From an uncultured Flavobacteriaceae bacterium (lineage in GTDB: Bacteria; Bacteroidota; Bacteroidia; Flavobacteriales; Flavobacteriaceae): a stretch of 46,197 nt of DNA. The notes below the pieces were generated by a model. It was not told the DNA's origin. It saw only the letters and a list, made by a program, of their open reading frames with translations, and did not search any database. A program made the position numbers and the translations under genes. Below are positions 19,182 through 28,615 of this stretch, in pieces. The stretch is from NCBI GenBank assembly GCA_945788155.1, contig CALZKX010000218.1, positions 1 through 46,197 on the forward strand, read 5' to 3'. Each line of letters begins with the position of its first letter. The first letter of the stretch is position 1.

Positions 19182-19585
19182 TAATCCTTGACTATTTGTT
19201 TGGGTACACCTTGCTCGTTAATTTCCCAAACATTGAACACACCGTCTCCATCAAAATCTGTAATAGCAGTTGCTTTGACCACAAAACTATTGTTGTCGGC
19301 TGAGATAATATCATAGGTATAATTACTGGTGCCATTTTCTTTCACCGTTTTAGGCGCTTCAAAATCTATCTCATTTAAATCATGGGAATATTTTGAGTAC
19401 ATATACCTATGGGTCGTTTGTGAGTTATAGATATATTTTAGCTGGGTTTGCGCCTCAATACTTTTGGTTTTTGCAATCAGTGGCATTAGGTTAGGCAATG
19501 CCAAGAGCAGTAGAATACCAATGATGACAAGTACCATGAGTACTTCTTGCAGGTTATACCCTGGAACTTTTGTGATTGTTTTCAT
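19181..19585 (-). CDS. GspG-like major (pseudo)pilin
   Basis: Prepilin signal PG|YNLQEVLMVLVIIGILLLLALPNL; C-terminal acidic DFDGDGVFNVWEIN loop resembling the GspG calcium site. Confidence 0.85.
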   Translation of the reverse strand: MKTITKVPGYNLQEVLMVLVIIGILLLLALPNLMPLIAKTKSIEAQTQLKYIYNSQTTHRYMYSKYSHDLNEIDFEAPKTVKENGTSNYTYDIISADNNSFVVKATAITDFDGDGVFNVWEINEQGVPKQIVKD

Positions 19586-20259
19586 ATAAATCCTTTTTTA
19601 GAAGCCTCCATAAGCAGTGCTCCATCATCTTTATGCTCTACACTAAAGATTTCCTTTAATGCACGTTTTCTACGTTCTATACCTCCTTTGGACAGGTTGA
19701 TATAATCCGTCAGATCTTTGGTTTTTATGCCTTTTGATAATAAATGTAGTATTCGTCTATTGATTCTATCCAGCGTAAAATCACTAGAGATGTGGAGCCT
19801 GGCAAGATGGAGAATAGAGTTGCTGTAATAAATGTCACCATCCAAGACCATTTTAACGGCTTTGGTCAAATCGGGCAGGGATATTTCAGTTTTTATTAGA
19901 AAAGCATCTGGATTGACCGTCATAAAAATGTTATTCAGACGGTAGTTATTATTGTGTGATGTAAAAACGATGATCTTGGCAAGAGGGAATACCTCCCTGA
20001 TTTTAGCTCCTAAGTCCTCTCCAGAGACTAAGGTTCTATCTTTTGAAGCTGGGATATTGATATCCAAAAGCACTAAATCAATAGGTTGCCCTAGAATTGC
20101 CTTTTCGATGGCTCTGTTTGCGGTATCACAATCTGTTGCTGACTTGATCTTGAAATCTAAATCAACTTCAGAATTGCCTATTTGCTCCAATATCATAGTC
20201 AAGCCTTCGATTGTTAAAACCTCGTCTTCAACTATTAGGGTGTTAATGTGTTTACTCAT
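19582..20259 (-). CDS. Response regulator, LuxR-like output domain
   Basis: LIVEDEVLTIEGL, LVLLDINIP receiver motifs; C-terminal ILHLLSKGIKTKDLTDYINLSKGGIERRKRALK helix-turn-helix. Confidence 0.85.
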   Translation of the reverse strand: MSKHINTLIVEDEVLTIEGLTMILEQIGNSEVDLDFKIKSATDCDTANRAIEKAILGQPIDLVLLDINIPASKDRTLVSGEDLGAKIREVFPLAKIIVFTSHNNNYRLNNIFMTVNPDAFLIKTEISLPDLTKAVKMVLDGDIYYSNSILHLARLHISSDFTLDRINRRILHLLSKGIKTKDLTDYINLSKGGIERRKRALKEIFSVEHKDDGALLMEASKKGFI

Positions 20260-20349
20260 AGTCTTCTGTCTTTTAGCATTCTTGGGGGAAATTATGCAAA
20301 TTCTAGAAGACTAAATATATCTATATTTTTTAATAAATAACTAAGGCAC

Positions 20350-20400
20350 AAGCTTACACTTAGTAAGGTTTTTGCCTTAGTAAGTATAAGTGAAAAGCTT
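20350..20400. promoter_or_regulatory. Imperfect inverted repeat in the divergent promoter region of the secretion cluster
   Basis: CTTACACTTAGTAAGG-TTTTTG-CCTTAGTAAGTATAAG, 14 of 16 pairs, flanked by AAGCTT on both sides. Confidence 0.6.
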
Positions 20401-20452
20401 ATAATAAAACATGAGCTTTGTCATATCTTTCACCCACAAGTTAATTTTATAG

Positions 20453-21187
20453 ATGAACACTTTTTCAAGACTCTTTTTATTGATCCTTCTCTGTTTAACA
20501 ATAGGTTGTAAATCCATAACAGATAGTGTGTTTAGTGCTAACAATATTTATCGTGTGGAAATTGCCACTGTTGGATTAGAAGACGCTTCCGTATTTAAAA
20601 AAACTTTTAATGGTGTGGGATTTATCAAACTAAGTAGTCCTATTAAATTGGAAGTGACCAATGTTCCATTTAACAAAAAGTCATACAAAGAATTTTTAAA
20701 CGCAAAATTATCGCAATCATCACATCTTGATATCGAATATATAGATTCTTTAAAATCTAAACCAAAATATTTATCAGTTAAAGTTACAGATGCACTTAAT
20801 CTAATAAACCAATTACATGAGTCTAGTAATGAAGGCGTCAGAAGCTATTTAGAAACTAATCAACAGGCAGGGATTGTAACGAATCTTTCACTAGCATATC
20901 CCAAGACACTACTAGAAGAATTTCAAGATGCTGAAGCGGTATTTTTAGTACAAACGGCAGATGCTATTTATCAATTTCAATTGATACTTAAAAATGGAGA
21001 GACAAAACATATTTCTTTTAAGGAAGGTGTCACTATGGATTATGAGATTTCTAAAGCCTGTTGGAAACAAACACGTCAAAATACCTATAGGATTGTAGAT
21101 TTGATTGCATCTGGAAATAAATGTGCTTCAGGTACCTATAGAACACCAAAATCTATAAAGACAGAAGAAGACTATTTTAAATTTTAA
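20453..21187 (+). CDS. Hypothetical lipoprotein of secretion cluster
   Basis: Lipobox LCLTIGCKS; first gene of the forward operon. Confidence 0.7.
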   Translation: MNTFSRLFLLILLCLTIGCKSITDSVFSANNIYRVEIATVGLEDASVFKKTFNGVGFIKLSSPIKLEVTNVPFNKKSYKEFLNAKLSQSSHLDIEYIDSLKSKPKYLSVKVTDALNLINQLHESSNEGVRSYLETNQQAGIVTNLSLAYPKTLLEEFQDAEAVFLVQTADAIYQFQLILKNGETKHISFKEGVTMDYEISKACWKQTRQNTYRIVDLIASGNKCASGTYRTPKSIKTEEDYFKF

Positions 21188-21189
21188 GG

Positions 21190-21549
21190 ATGAAAAGAAC
21201 CATAACATACGTAATCATTATGAGTGTTTTTTTTGCTTGTGAAGAGCTTTTGGATGTTGAAAATATTTCTAATAAAAATATACAGCTTCTAGCACCTACA
21301 GATAATACAATAACAACTACCAGTCAACTTACATTTACATGGAGCCCAGTAGAGGGTGCCGAGAAATATCATCTGCAAATAGCCCAACCCTCTTTTGAAC
21401 AAGCTTTTCAAATTGTAAGAGATACTGTGGTTTATAATTCAAATTTTAGTGATTCATTGGGAGTAAATACTTATCAATGGCGTGTAAGAGCAGAAAACTC
21501 GGCCTATACGAGTACGTATACAACAAATACCCTAATCATTGAAGAATAA
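21190..21549 (+). CDS. Small lipoprotein with a fibronectin type III-like domain
   Basis: VFFACEE lipobox; TFTWSPVEGAEKYHLQIAQ...YQWRVRAENSAY. Confidence 0.75.
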   Translation: MKRTITYVIIMSVFFACEELLDVENISNKNIQLLAPTDNTITTTSQLTFTWSPVEGAEKYHLQIAQPSFEQAFQIVRDTVVYNSNFSDSLGVNTYQWRVRAENSAYTSTYTTNTLIIEE

Positions 21550-21997
21550 ACTAAAGACATATATGCTCTTAATTGTAGTCATTATGGTTTGGGGAGCTAT
21601 TGGGTTTAAGATTTGGAGTGGATTAAACAACCATGTAGCTGAGCAGATAGTTCAAAACTCCATCGAAGAGTTTAGTCCAAAAAATACGATAGTAGCTGAT
21701 GCTTTTTCAATCCAAGAAGTGTCAAGGGATCCTTTTTTGGGTACTATAAAAAGAAAAGCAAGTACACCTAAAAAAAGAATTTTTAAACAACCCATTGAAT
21801 GGATCCCCATTGTTTATAAAGGTCTTATAAAAAATACAAAAACAAAACAGCAAGTTTATGTTGTGCAAATAAACAATATGGAACATTTGTTAAAAAGAGG
21901 AAATGTTATAGAAGGGGTGACTCTTATTAAAGGGGACTCTAAAAACATTGTTGTTGGGTATAAAGGAGCACAAAAAACAATTGAGATCAAGGAATGA
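21539..21997 (+). CDS. GspC/PilP-like component
   Basis: N-terminal TM; SRDPFLGTI followed by small beta domain (WIPIVYKGLIKNTKTKQQVYVVQINNMEHLLKRGNVIEGVTLIK). Confidence 0.6.
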   Translation: MKNKLKTYMLLIVVIMVWGAIGFKIWSGLNNHVAEQIVQNSIEEFSPKNTIVADAFSIQEVSRDPFLGTIKRKASTPKKRIFKQPIEWIPIVYKGLIKNTKTKQQVYVVQINNMEHLLKRGNVIEGVTLIKGDSKNIVVGYKGAQKTIEIKE

Positions 21998-23256
21998 TTT
22001 TTATAAAACTAAAAGCAGGTGCCCTACAATTCACTATGTTTATCATTGTGATGATTGCATTGTTATTGGCATCATTTATTCTAATTGTTCATTTTCATAA
22101 GCGATTTAAAGATGATACAACCTTACTTATTAAGGCTGTTAACCTTTCAAATAATTCTATAACCCAACTATTAAATAATCCAGAGTTAATACCTAACCTA
22201 AACAGTGAGTTGGATACGGAATCCTTGGTTGAGATAGATTTAGGCTACTGGGGCATTTTTGAAACAATAAAGGTAACCACAACAGTAAAAAAGAAAACCC
22301 ACCATAAAATGGCTCTAGTAGGTTCAAAACAACTAGAAGCACACCCAGCACTGTTTTTAAAAGACTATAACAAACCCCTAGTACTAGTTGGAAATACTAC
22401 TATTGAAGGCAATGTATTACTACCTAAAAAAGGTGTTAGAGCAGGTAATATTTCTGGGGTGTCCTATTATGGAGAGCAGTTGATACAAGGAAACATTAAT
22501 ACCATTTCAAATTTCCCAGAAGTTTCGGAACATATTCTTAATCATTTAGAGGATATCAAAACAAAACTATCAGAAGTTGGGTCTAATCAATACCTAAACT
22601 TAGCTCAAACAGATACAGCAAGAAATTCTTTTTATGAGCCAATAAATGTAGTCTATGAACGAGGAAACATTAATCTATCAGATATCACTTTGACAGGTCA
22701 TATTATTGTGTATTCTGAATCTAAGATTGCAGTTGATGCTTCGGCTGACTTAAAAGATATTATTCTGGTGGCTCCAACTATTGAAATAGGTAACCGTGTT
22801 AAGGGACGTTTCCAAGCATTGGCCAGTAAAACAATAATGGTTGGTAATGGTTGTGAGTTAAGTTATCCATCCACTTTAGTATTGCAGCCTAAAAACAACC
22901 CGAATACACAAAACAGCAATGATGCAGAGGATATCATGATAAACATCAGCGAGTCTTCAAATATAATAGGGTCAGTTATTTTTTTAGGAGTAACAGAAAA
23001 AAGCAACTTTAAGCCACAAATTTTTATTGATCAAAATAGTTTAGTAACTGGGGAAGTCTATTGCACAGGTAATATGGACTTGCGTGGAAGCATTTATGGA
23101 AGTGTGTATACCCACAATTTTATAGCAGCACAATCAGGGTCTATTTATCAAAACCACGTATTTAATGCGATTATCAATGTAAATAAACTACCTATTGAAT
23201 TTTCTGGGATAACTTTTAACTCATCCAATAAAAAGGTGTTGCAATGGTTGTATTGA
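21994..23256 (+). CDS. Membrane-anchored, prepilin-like protein with beta-helix/polymer-forming-like domain (possible GspK-position component)
   Basis: N-terminal KAGALQFTMFIIVMIALLLASFILIVHF helix; repeated short beta segments (GNTTIEGNVLLPKKGVRAGNI; GEVYCTGNMDLRGSIYGSVYTHNF). Confidence 0.6.
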   Translation: MIFIKLKAGALQFTMFIIVMIALLLASFILIVHFHKRFKDDTTLLIKAVNLSNNSITQLLNNPELIPNLNSELDTESLVEIDLGYWGIFETIKVTTTVKKKTHHKMALVGSKQLEAHPALFLKDYNKPLVLVGNTTIEGNVLLPKKGVRAGNISGVSYYGEQLIQGNINTISNFPEVSEHILNHLEDIKTKLSEVGSNQYLNLAQTDTARNSFYEPINVVYERGNINLSDITLTGHIIVYSESKIAVDASADLKDIILVAPTIEIGNRVKGRFQALASKTIMVGNGCELSYPSTLVLQPKNNPNTQNSNDAEDIMINISESSNIIGSVIFLGVTEKSNFKPQIFIDQNSLVTGEVYCTGNMDLRGSIYGSVYTHNFIAAQSGSIYQNHVFNAIINVNKLPIEFSGITFNSSNKKVLQWLY

Positions 23257-23570
23257 AAAAAATAAAAGCGTCAACCCTTATGGAAACCTTGGTGGCAACG
23301 GTACTTATAGTCGTGGTATTTATGATTTCCAGTATGATTCTCAACAATGTGTTTTCTAATACCATTACAAATGATAATAGAGAAATAAACGCTAGGCTAA
23401 ATGAACTGAGGTATCTTTTAAGTAATAACAAACTAACAATTCCATTTCAGGAAGACTTCAAGTCTTGGAGTATTTCTATTGAATTACAAAAAGATAAAAA
23501 CGGTTATCTAATTAGCGCAATCGATCAAAAGAACCATAAGCAAATAGAAAAACGTCTCAATGAAAATTAA
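23244..23570 (+). CDS. Minor pseudopilin-like protein
   Basis: KA|STLMETLVATVLIVVVFMISS prepilin-type N-terminus. Confidence 0.75.
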   Translation: MVVLKKIKASTLMETLVATVLIVVVFMISSMILNNVFSNTITNDNREINARLNELRYLLSNNKLTIPFQEDFKSWSISIELQKDKNGYLISAIDQKNHKQIEKRLNEN

Positions 23571-24024
23571 ATCAAAAATAAGTGCTTTTACTTTAAGTGA
23601 AATGCTTGTGGTCATCATACTCACGAGTATTGTAGTTGGTTTGGCATTTTCCGTGCTGTCTTTAGTTCAGAAGCAGATGAGAGCCATTCGAAGTAATTTT
23701 GAAATGGGTACTGAGATCAATAAGCTCGAACAATCACTTTGGATAGGGTTTGATGCATACTCTAAAATAGAGTACGATAAAAAAAACGACTTACTGTTAT
23801 TTACCAATGCATTAGATACTTTACAATATGCTTTTGCTGACGAGTTCATTATTAGGGAGAAAGACACCTTTCAAGTTCAAATCAAACATAAAACTTTGTT
23901 TTTTGATGGAGATAGCATTCAAAAAGGGTATGTGGATGCTATCAAGCTAAAGACCACAAAAACATTTTTAAACAAGCACATATTTGTCTACACACAAAAT
24001 GATGCGACATTATATTTTGAATAA
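23560..24024 (+). CDS. Minor pseudopilin-like protein
   Basis: SA|FTLSEMLVVIILTSIVVGLAF prepilin-type N-terminus. Confidence 0.8.
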   Translation: MKIKSKISAFTLSEMLVVIILTSIVVGLAFSVLSLVQKQMRAIRSNFEMGTEINKLEQSLWIGFDAYSKIEYDKKNDLLLFTNALDTLQYAFADEFIIREKDTFQVQIKHKTLFFDGDSIQKGYVDAIKLKTTKTFLNKHIFVYTQNDATLYFE

Positions 24025-25157
24025 TGGCTTTTCAGTTAGATACAACCTATAAAAAAGAGACTTCCAAAAAATCTAAGGGAAATGTTGATTCTATTTTTAA
24101 AAAGGAGATTCACTTATTTAGTAAGCCTTTCTCTAATAAAACAAAGGAAGGGTTTTATTTAGAACTGAGTGTCCTTTTAAAAGCAGGTGTGAATTTGAAA
24201 TCTGCATTGGAACTTATTGAAACATCCATTAAGAAAAAACAGATCAAAGTTATTGTCAAACAAATTTATGAGGCGATTATCTCTGGAAAAAGTTTGTCTG
24301 ACGCTATTGAGGGCATAAAGCATTTTACACATTATGAATATCATTCTTTACGGATTGGTGAAGAAACAGGAACACTTGCTGACGTGACTACCCAATTAGG
24401 AGACTTTTTTCATAAAAAGAACGAGCAGAAGCGGCTTATTGTTAGTGCACTGACGTACCCCTTAATCATTATGTGCACGGCAGTGCTGGTTGTGGCATTT
24501 ATGCTCAACTTTGTGGTACCCATGTTTGAGGACATGTTTAGGCAACAGCAAATCGAACTACCAGCCATTACAGTTTTTATTATAGACATGTCTAGTGTCT
24601 TTAAGAGCTATGGATGGCTGATGTTCGTGATTTTTGTAGTGATTATAGCCTCGCAAACGTTTTTAAAAAAACTGCCCAAATACAAAAAACTAAGAGATTT
24701 ACTTATACTGAAACTGCCAATTATTGGCTCATTTACAAAAACAGTGTATGTGTCTCAATTCTCTCAGGCGATTGCACTGCTCACAGCGTCCAAAGTGCCA
24801 ATGGTCAATAGTATTGGACTGGTAAAAAAAATGATTCAGTTTTATCCACTGCAGCATGCGCTGGAACACATTGAACAGGATTTGTTACTTGGTAAATCGT
24901 TGAGTAATGCACTAAAAAAACATAACTTTTTTGATGATAAAATGAGTGCGCTCATCAAAGTTGCAGAAGAAACCAACCAGACGAGCTTCATTTTTGAAAA
25001 GCTCAGTGAACAATATAGTTCACAAGTTCAGCAGAAATCCAAAACACTCACCACACTACTGGAACCCTTTATCATTTTCTTTGTTGGGATCATGGTCGGA
25101 ATCATCTTGATTGCTATGTATTTACCGATGTTCAAGCTCAGTAGTGTCATTGGTTAA
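24024..25157 (+). CDS. GspF/PilC-type inner-membrane platform protein
   Basis: FYLELSVLLKAGVNLKSALEL, YEYHSLRIGEETGTLADVTTQLGDFF, ALTYPLIIMCTAVLVVAFML, duplicated domain with C-terminal TM. Confidence 0.92.
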   Translation: MAFQLDTTYKKETSKKSKGNVDSIFKKEIHLFSKPFSNKTKEGFYLELSVLLKAGVNLKSALELIETSIKKKQIKVIVKQIYEAIISGKSLSDAIEGIKHFTHYEYHSLRIGEETGTLADVTTQLGDFFHKKNEQKRLIVSALTYPLIIMCTAVLVVAFMLNFVVPMFEDMFRQQQIELPAITVFIIDMSSVFKSYGWLMFVIFVVIIASQTFLKKLPKYKKLRDLLILKLPIIGSFTKTVYVSQFSQAIALLTASKVPMVNSIGLVKKMIQFYPLQHALEHIEQDLLLGKSLSNALKKHNFFDDKMSALIKVAEETNQTSFIFEKLSEQYSSQVQQKSKTLTTLLEPFIIFFVGIMVGIILIAMYLPMFKLSSVIG

Positions 25158-25458
25158 ACTACTAAAATGTTTTTATTATTTGGTTTAAGTGGATTAATAA
25201 TTAATGGTTTGCCTTATGAAAAGTAAGCTGATCGCCTTACTTTCTAAAAGGTCAAAATTCATTTATTGACTAAAATGGCTTCATTCTGCCTTACAAAAAG
25301 AAGCTTTTTAGCTTACAAATTGCACTTGTAAACCTTAGCTCAAATCCAATATTTCTTTAAAACTTTATAATACCTCAAAATCACTTATTGAGAAGTTTAG
25401 GATTGATAGCATAATTCTTCTTCCAACATTTTTTATTAACATTTAAATAAATCATCCT

Positions 25459-28400
25459 ATGAAAACGATTATCAGAAGGTATTTAATTTTTTTATTTACA
25501 GTTGGAATAGTTTTTTACAATAATGCCCAAATGAATGAAAACAATGGGTTCCCAAATGTTTTGCCCACAAGCCCAACGGCTTTTGAATTTTTAAAATATG
25601 GTGAAGTCCCTGTAGGTAAATATACTGGAGTTCCAAATATTTCAGTTCCTATATATACTATACAAGCCAAAGGCCTCAACATCCCTATTTCTCTCTCATA
25701 CCATTCCAATGGTTTTAGAGTAAATGAAGAAGCTGGAAGTACTGGTTTGGGCTGGACATTATTTGCAGGAGGAAGTGTTGTACAAACTGTAGTGGGCTTT
25801 GATGATTTTGGATATTACAAAAATAGATCTTTTCCCGATATTCAAGGAATTGTTGAACATTCATCAAGTGGAGGTGCGCCAGGCGGAATATTAAGTAGTT
25901 GTAATGGAACATTAACAGGAATAAGTGAAGCTAAATTTATTCTACCAAGTGATGGAGATGGGTCTTGTGCTTCAGGGACACAATATCCATTTCCACTAGA
26001 TTTGTTTAATGGAGAAAAAGATTTTGAACCTGATGTATTCCATTTTAGCGCATTGGGATATTCTGCAAAGTTTGTCTTTGACTGGGAAACGGAAACTTTT
26101 GTTTGTTTAACCGATAATAAAATAAAAATTACTGACGATAATTATGTGTCAGGAAGTTCTATTCCACCAACTATATTTACAGTCCATGTTCCAGATGGTC
26201 ATAAATTTGTGTTTGAATTAAAAGAAGAATCAACCTTTCTAGTTCAAGCCAGTAGTCCAGGATCTATTACAAACGTTGATTTAGTTTTTCGCAACGAAAA
26301 AGCTTCTAGGACATATCAACTGACCAAAATATATACAAATAAAAATGACATTGTTGACTTTAATTATACTACAACAAATCCAATAAAAAATTTTGGATCC
26401 GTTAGCAAATCAAATAAAAGATATAAAGCAGCTCCAGGGTGGGGTATGCCTCAATTTCCTGGGCCTAATGAAACCTCCTCTTTTACACTTACGCAACAGC
26501 CTTTCTCATACTTGACCAGCATCACTTTCAATCAAAGCAAAATTGTTTTTTCCCATTCCGACAGAACCGACTTAGTTGGAGCAAAAAAACTTGATAAAAT
26601 TGAAGTTAAAAGTGAGCTTAATACTACTAATTATGCAACGCTTAAAACTTTTGATTTTGACTACAGCTATTTTGTAGGTCATGACAATGGTACAAAGCTT
26701 AGTGACCATTTTACATACAACCAATATTTCCCACAAAAAACAATTCAAGAACAAACTTACAGATTGAAATTGAATTCTATAACAGAACTAGGTAAAAACC
26801 CATATACTTTTGAATATAGCAGTGAAGCCTTGCCTAATAAAATATCAATGGCGACAGATTACTGGGGGTATTATAATGGACAACTAAATAACCAAACGCT
26901 TTACGCTAATATATATCGTTTTAATATTGAGGTTGGTAATACAAATTATAGTAGTCATGGCAGTAACAACAAAAGTTCAAGTTTGCAACATACTAAGGCA
27001 GCTGTTTTAGAAAAAATCACGTATCCAACTTTAGGCTATTCCACTTTTGAATATCAACTTAATAAGTTTGAAAATTATTTTGTGCCTAATATGGATCAAG
27101 TAGGAAACGGTACAGGTAACAACCCCAATGGATCTTTTGGTGCAGGTTTAAGAATCTCAAAAATCGAAAACTTCAATCATGATACCGTAAAATTATCAAG
27201 TAAATCTTTCACATATACTGGAGGTAAATTAATGAGTCCAATACATTATTTTGATGAAGCTTTTATTCCGCAGTTTAACTCGTCAATATCAATTCCAACA
27301 CCACCAGGTTTTATGATTCTTAATAATAGAGGATATATACAAACATTATCATCTTCAAATTTTGTAGCATCTTCATCAAGTGCATCTGGAAAATATGTAG
27401 GATATGATGAGGTCACCGAGCATTTTGTTTCCAAGGATAATCCTTCAGATAATATTGGAAGCATTACAGATAAATATATTAATATACCGGATGTAGTTCC
27501 ATTTGCTGGCGGGGGTTACTCTTACAATAATTCTCAATCCCAAAATGGGGTATATAGAGGATTGAATTTCCCAACAGAAAAAAGTACGCCAGACAATGGA
27601 TTAGTTCTAGAACAACGCATTTACAAAAAAGATGATGCTGTTAACCCAATTCAGAAAACAGAACATGAATATAGTCATTATAAAGGTTTTATCTGTGTAA
27701 ATGGGGTTAAGATGGGGCCCTTATTAAAAAGAGCGTTATGTGACCTTCACGACCCTATTTTTAATTCAACTTATGCGTTAGGTGTATACTCCTATAAAGG
27801 CGGATATAGCTACAAGGATAAAACTATAACAACAAAATATTTTGATGGGATTCCAGTCACAACTACACAAAACTATTCTTACAATACCTATAATCAATTA
27901 ACGTCCTCAACATTTACTGATTCAAATGATGATTTAATAGAGACAATATATCATTACCCATTTGGTTCATATCCTGAATTTCCAGAATCCATTCAGATGC
28001 TTTCATATAATAGCTACACGCCGGTCTTAAAAAAAGAGGTAAAGATTAACAATAATTTGATTTCAATTGAAAAAAACAACTATGAGAAAATAATCACCAG
28101 CAACCCTTTTCCAATATTTGCCCAAAACGCATTTTCGGTTGGTAAATCGTTGAGCTCGATTGAAACTAAATATACAGTTGATCTATTTGATGCTGATGGA
28201 AATATATTAGAGGTCTCTAGACCGAATGGTGTAAAAATCTCTTATGTCTGGGGGTATGATAAGCGATATCCTATAGCCAAGATTGAGAATGCTTCTTATG
28301 CAGATATTAATACCAACTCAACTCAATTGATTGCTATTTATTTAGCACAACAAGCTTCTGATAATGATAGTTACAATACAGCTGCTTTTGAAGATATTTT

Positions 28401-28608
28401 GAGGGATAAGCTGAGTGCCTTGCGTAGTTCTTTCCCTAATAGTATGGTCACAACATATACTTATGACCCCTTAATAGGTATTACAAGTATGACTGATTCA
28501 AGAGGCAACACTATTTATTATGATTATGATGATTTTCATAGGCTTAAATCTGTTAAAGATGATAATGGGAATATGTTAAGTGAAAATGAATACAATTATA
28601 AAAACTAA
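25459..28608 (+). CDS. Secreted YD/RHS-repeat protein, first of a pair
   Basis: Signal peptide; VPVGKYTGVPNISVPIYTIQAKGLNIPISLSYHSNGFRVNEEAGSTGLGWTL; ends in YD repeats (TYTYDPLIGITSMTDSRGNTIYYDYDDFHRLKSVKDDNGN). Confidence 0.9.
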   Translation: MKTIIRRYLIFLFTVGIVFYNNAQMNENNGFPNVLPTSPTAFEFLKYGEVPVGKYTGVPNISVPIYTIQAKGLNIPISLSYHSNGFRVNEEAGSTGLGWTLFAGGSVVQTVVGFDDFGYYKNRSFPDIQGIVEHSSSGGAPGGILSSCNGTLTGISEAKFILPSDGDGSCASGTQYPFPLDLFNGEKDFEPDVFHFSALGYSAKFVFDWETETFVCLTDNKIKITDDNYVSGSSIPPTIFTVHVPDGHKFVFELKEESTFLVQASSPGSITNVDLVFRNEKASRTYQLTKIYTNKNDIVDFNYTTTNPIKNFGSVSKSNKRYKAAPGWGMPQFPGPNETSSFTLTQQPFSYLTSITFNQSKIVFSHSDRTDLVGAKKLDKIEVKSELNTTNYATLKTFDFDYSYFVGHDNGTKLSDHFTYNQYFPQKTIQEQTYRLKLNSITELGKNPYTFEYSSEALPNKISMATDYWGYYNGQLNNQTLYANIYRFNIEVGNTNYSSHGSNNKSSSLQHTKAAVLEKITYPTLGYSTFEYQLNKFENYFVPNMDQVGNGTGNNPNGSFGAGLRISKIENFNHDTVKLSSKSFTYTGGKLMSPIHYFDEAFIPQFNSSISIPTPPGFMILNNRGYIQTLSSSNFVASSSSASGKYVGYDEVTEHFVSKDNPSDNIGSITDKYINIPDVVPFAGGGYSYNNSQSQNGVYRGLNFPTEKSTPDNGLVLEQRIYKKDDAVNPIQKTEHEYSHYKGFICVNGVKMGPLLKRALCDLHDPIFNSTYALGVYSYKGGYSYKDKTITTKYFDGIPVTTTQNYSYNTYNQLTSSTFTDSNDDLIETIYHYPFGSYPEFPESIQMLSYNSYTPVLKKEVKINNNLISIEKNNYEKIITSNPFPIFAQNAFSVGKSLSSIETKYTVDLFDADGNILEVSRPNGVKISYVWGYDKRYPIAKIENASYADINTNSTQLIAIYLAQQASDNDSYNTAAFEDILRDKLSALRSSFPNSMVTTYTYDPLIGITSMTDSRGNTIYYDYDDFHRLKSVKDDNGNMLSENEYNYKN

Positions 28609-28615
28609 TAGCGTC

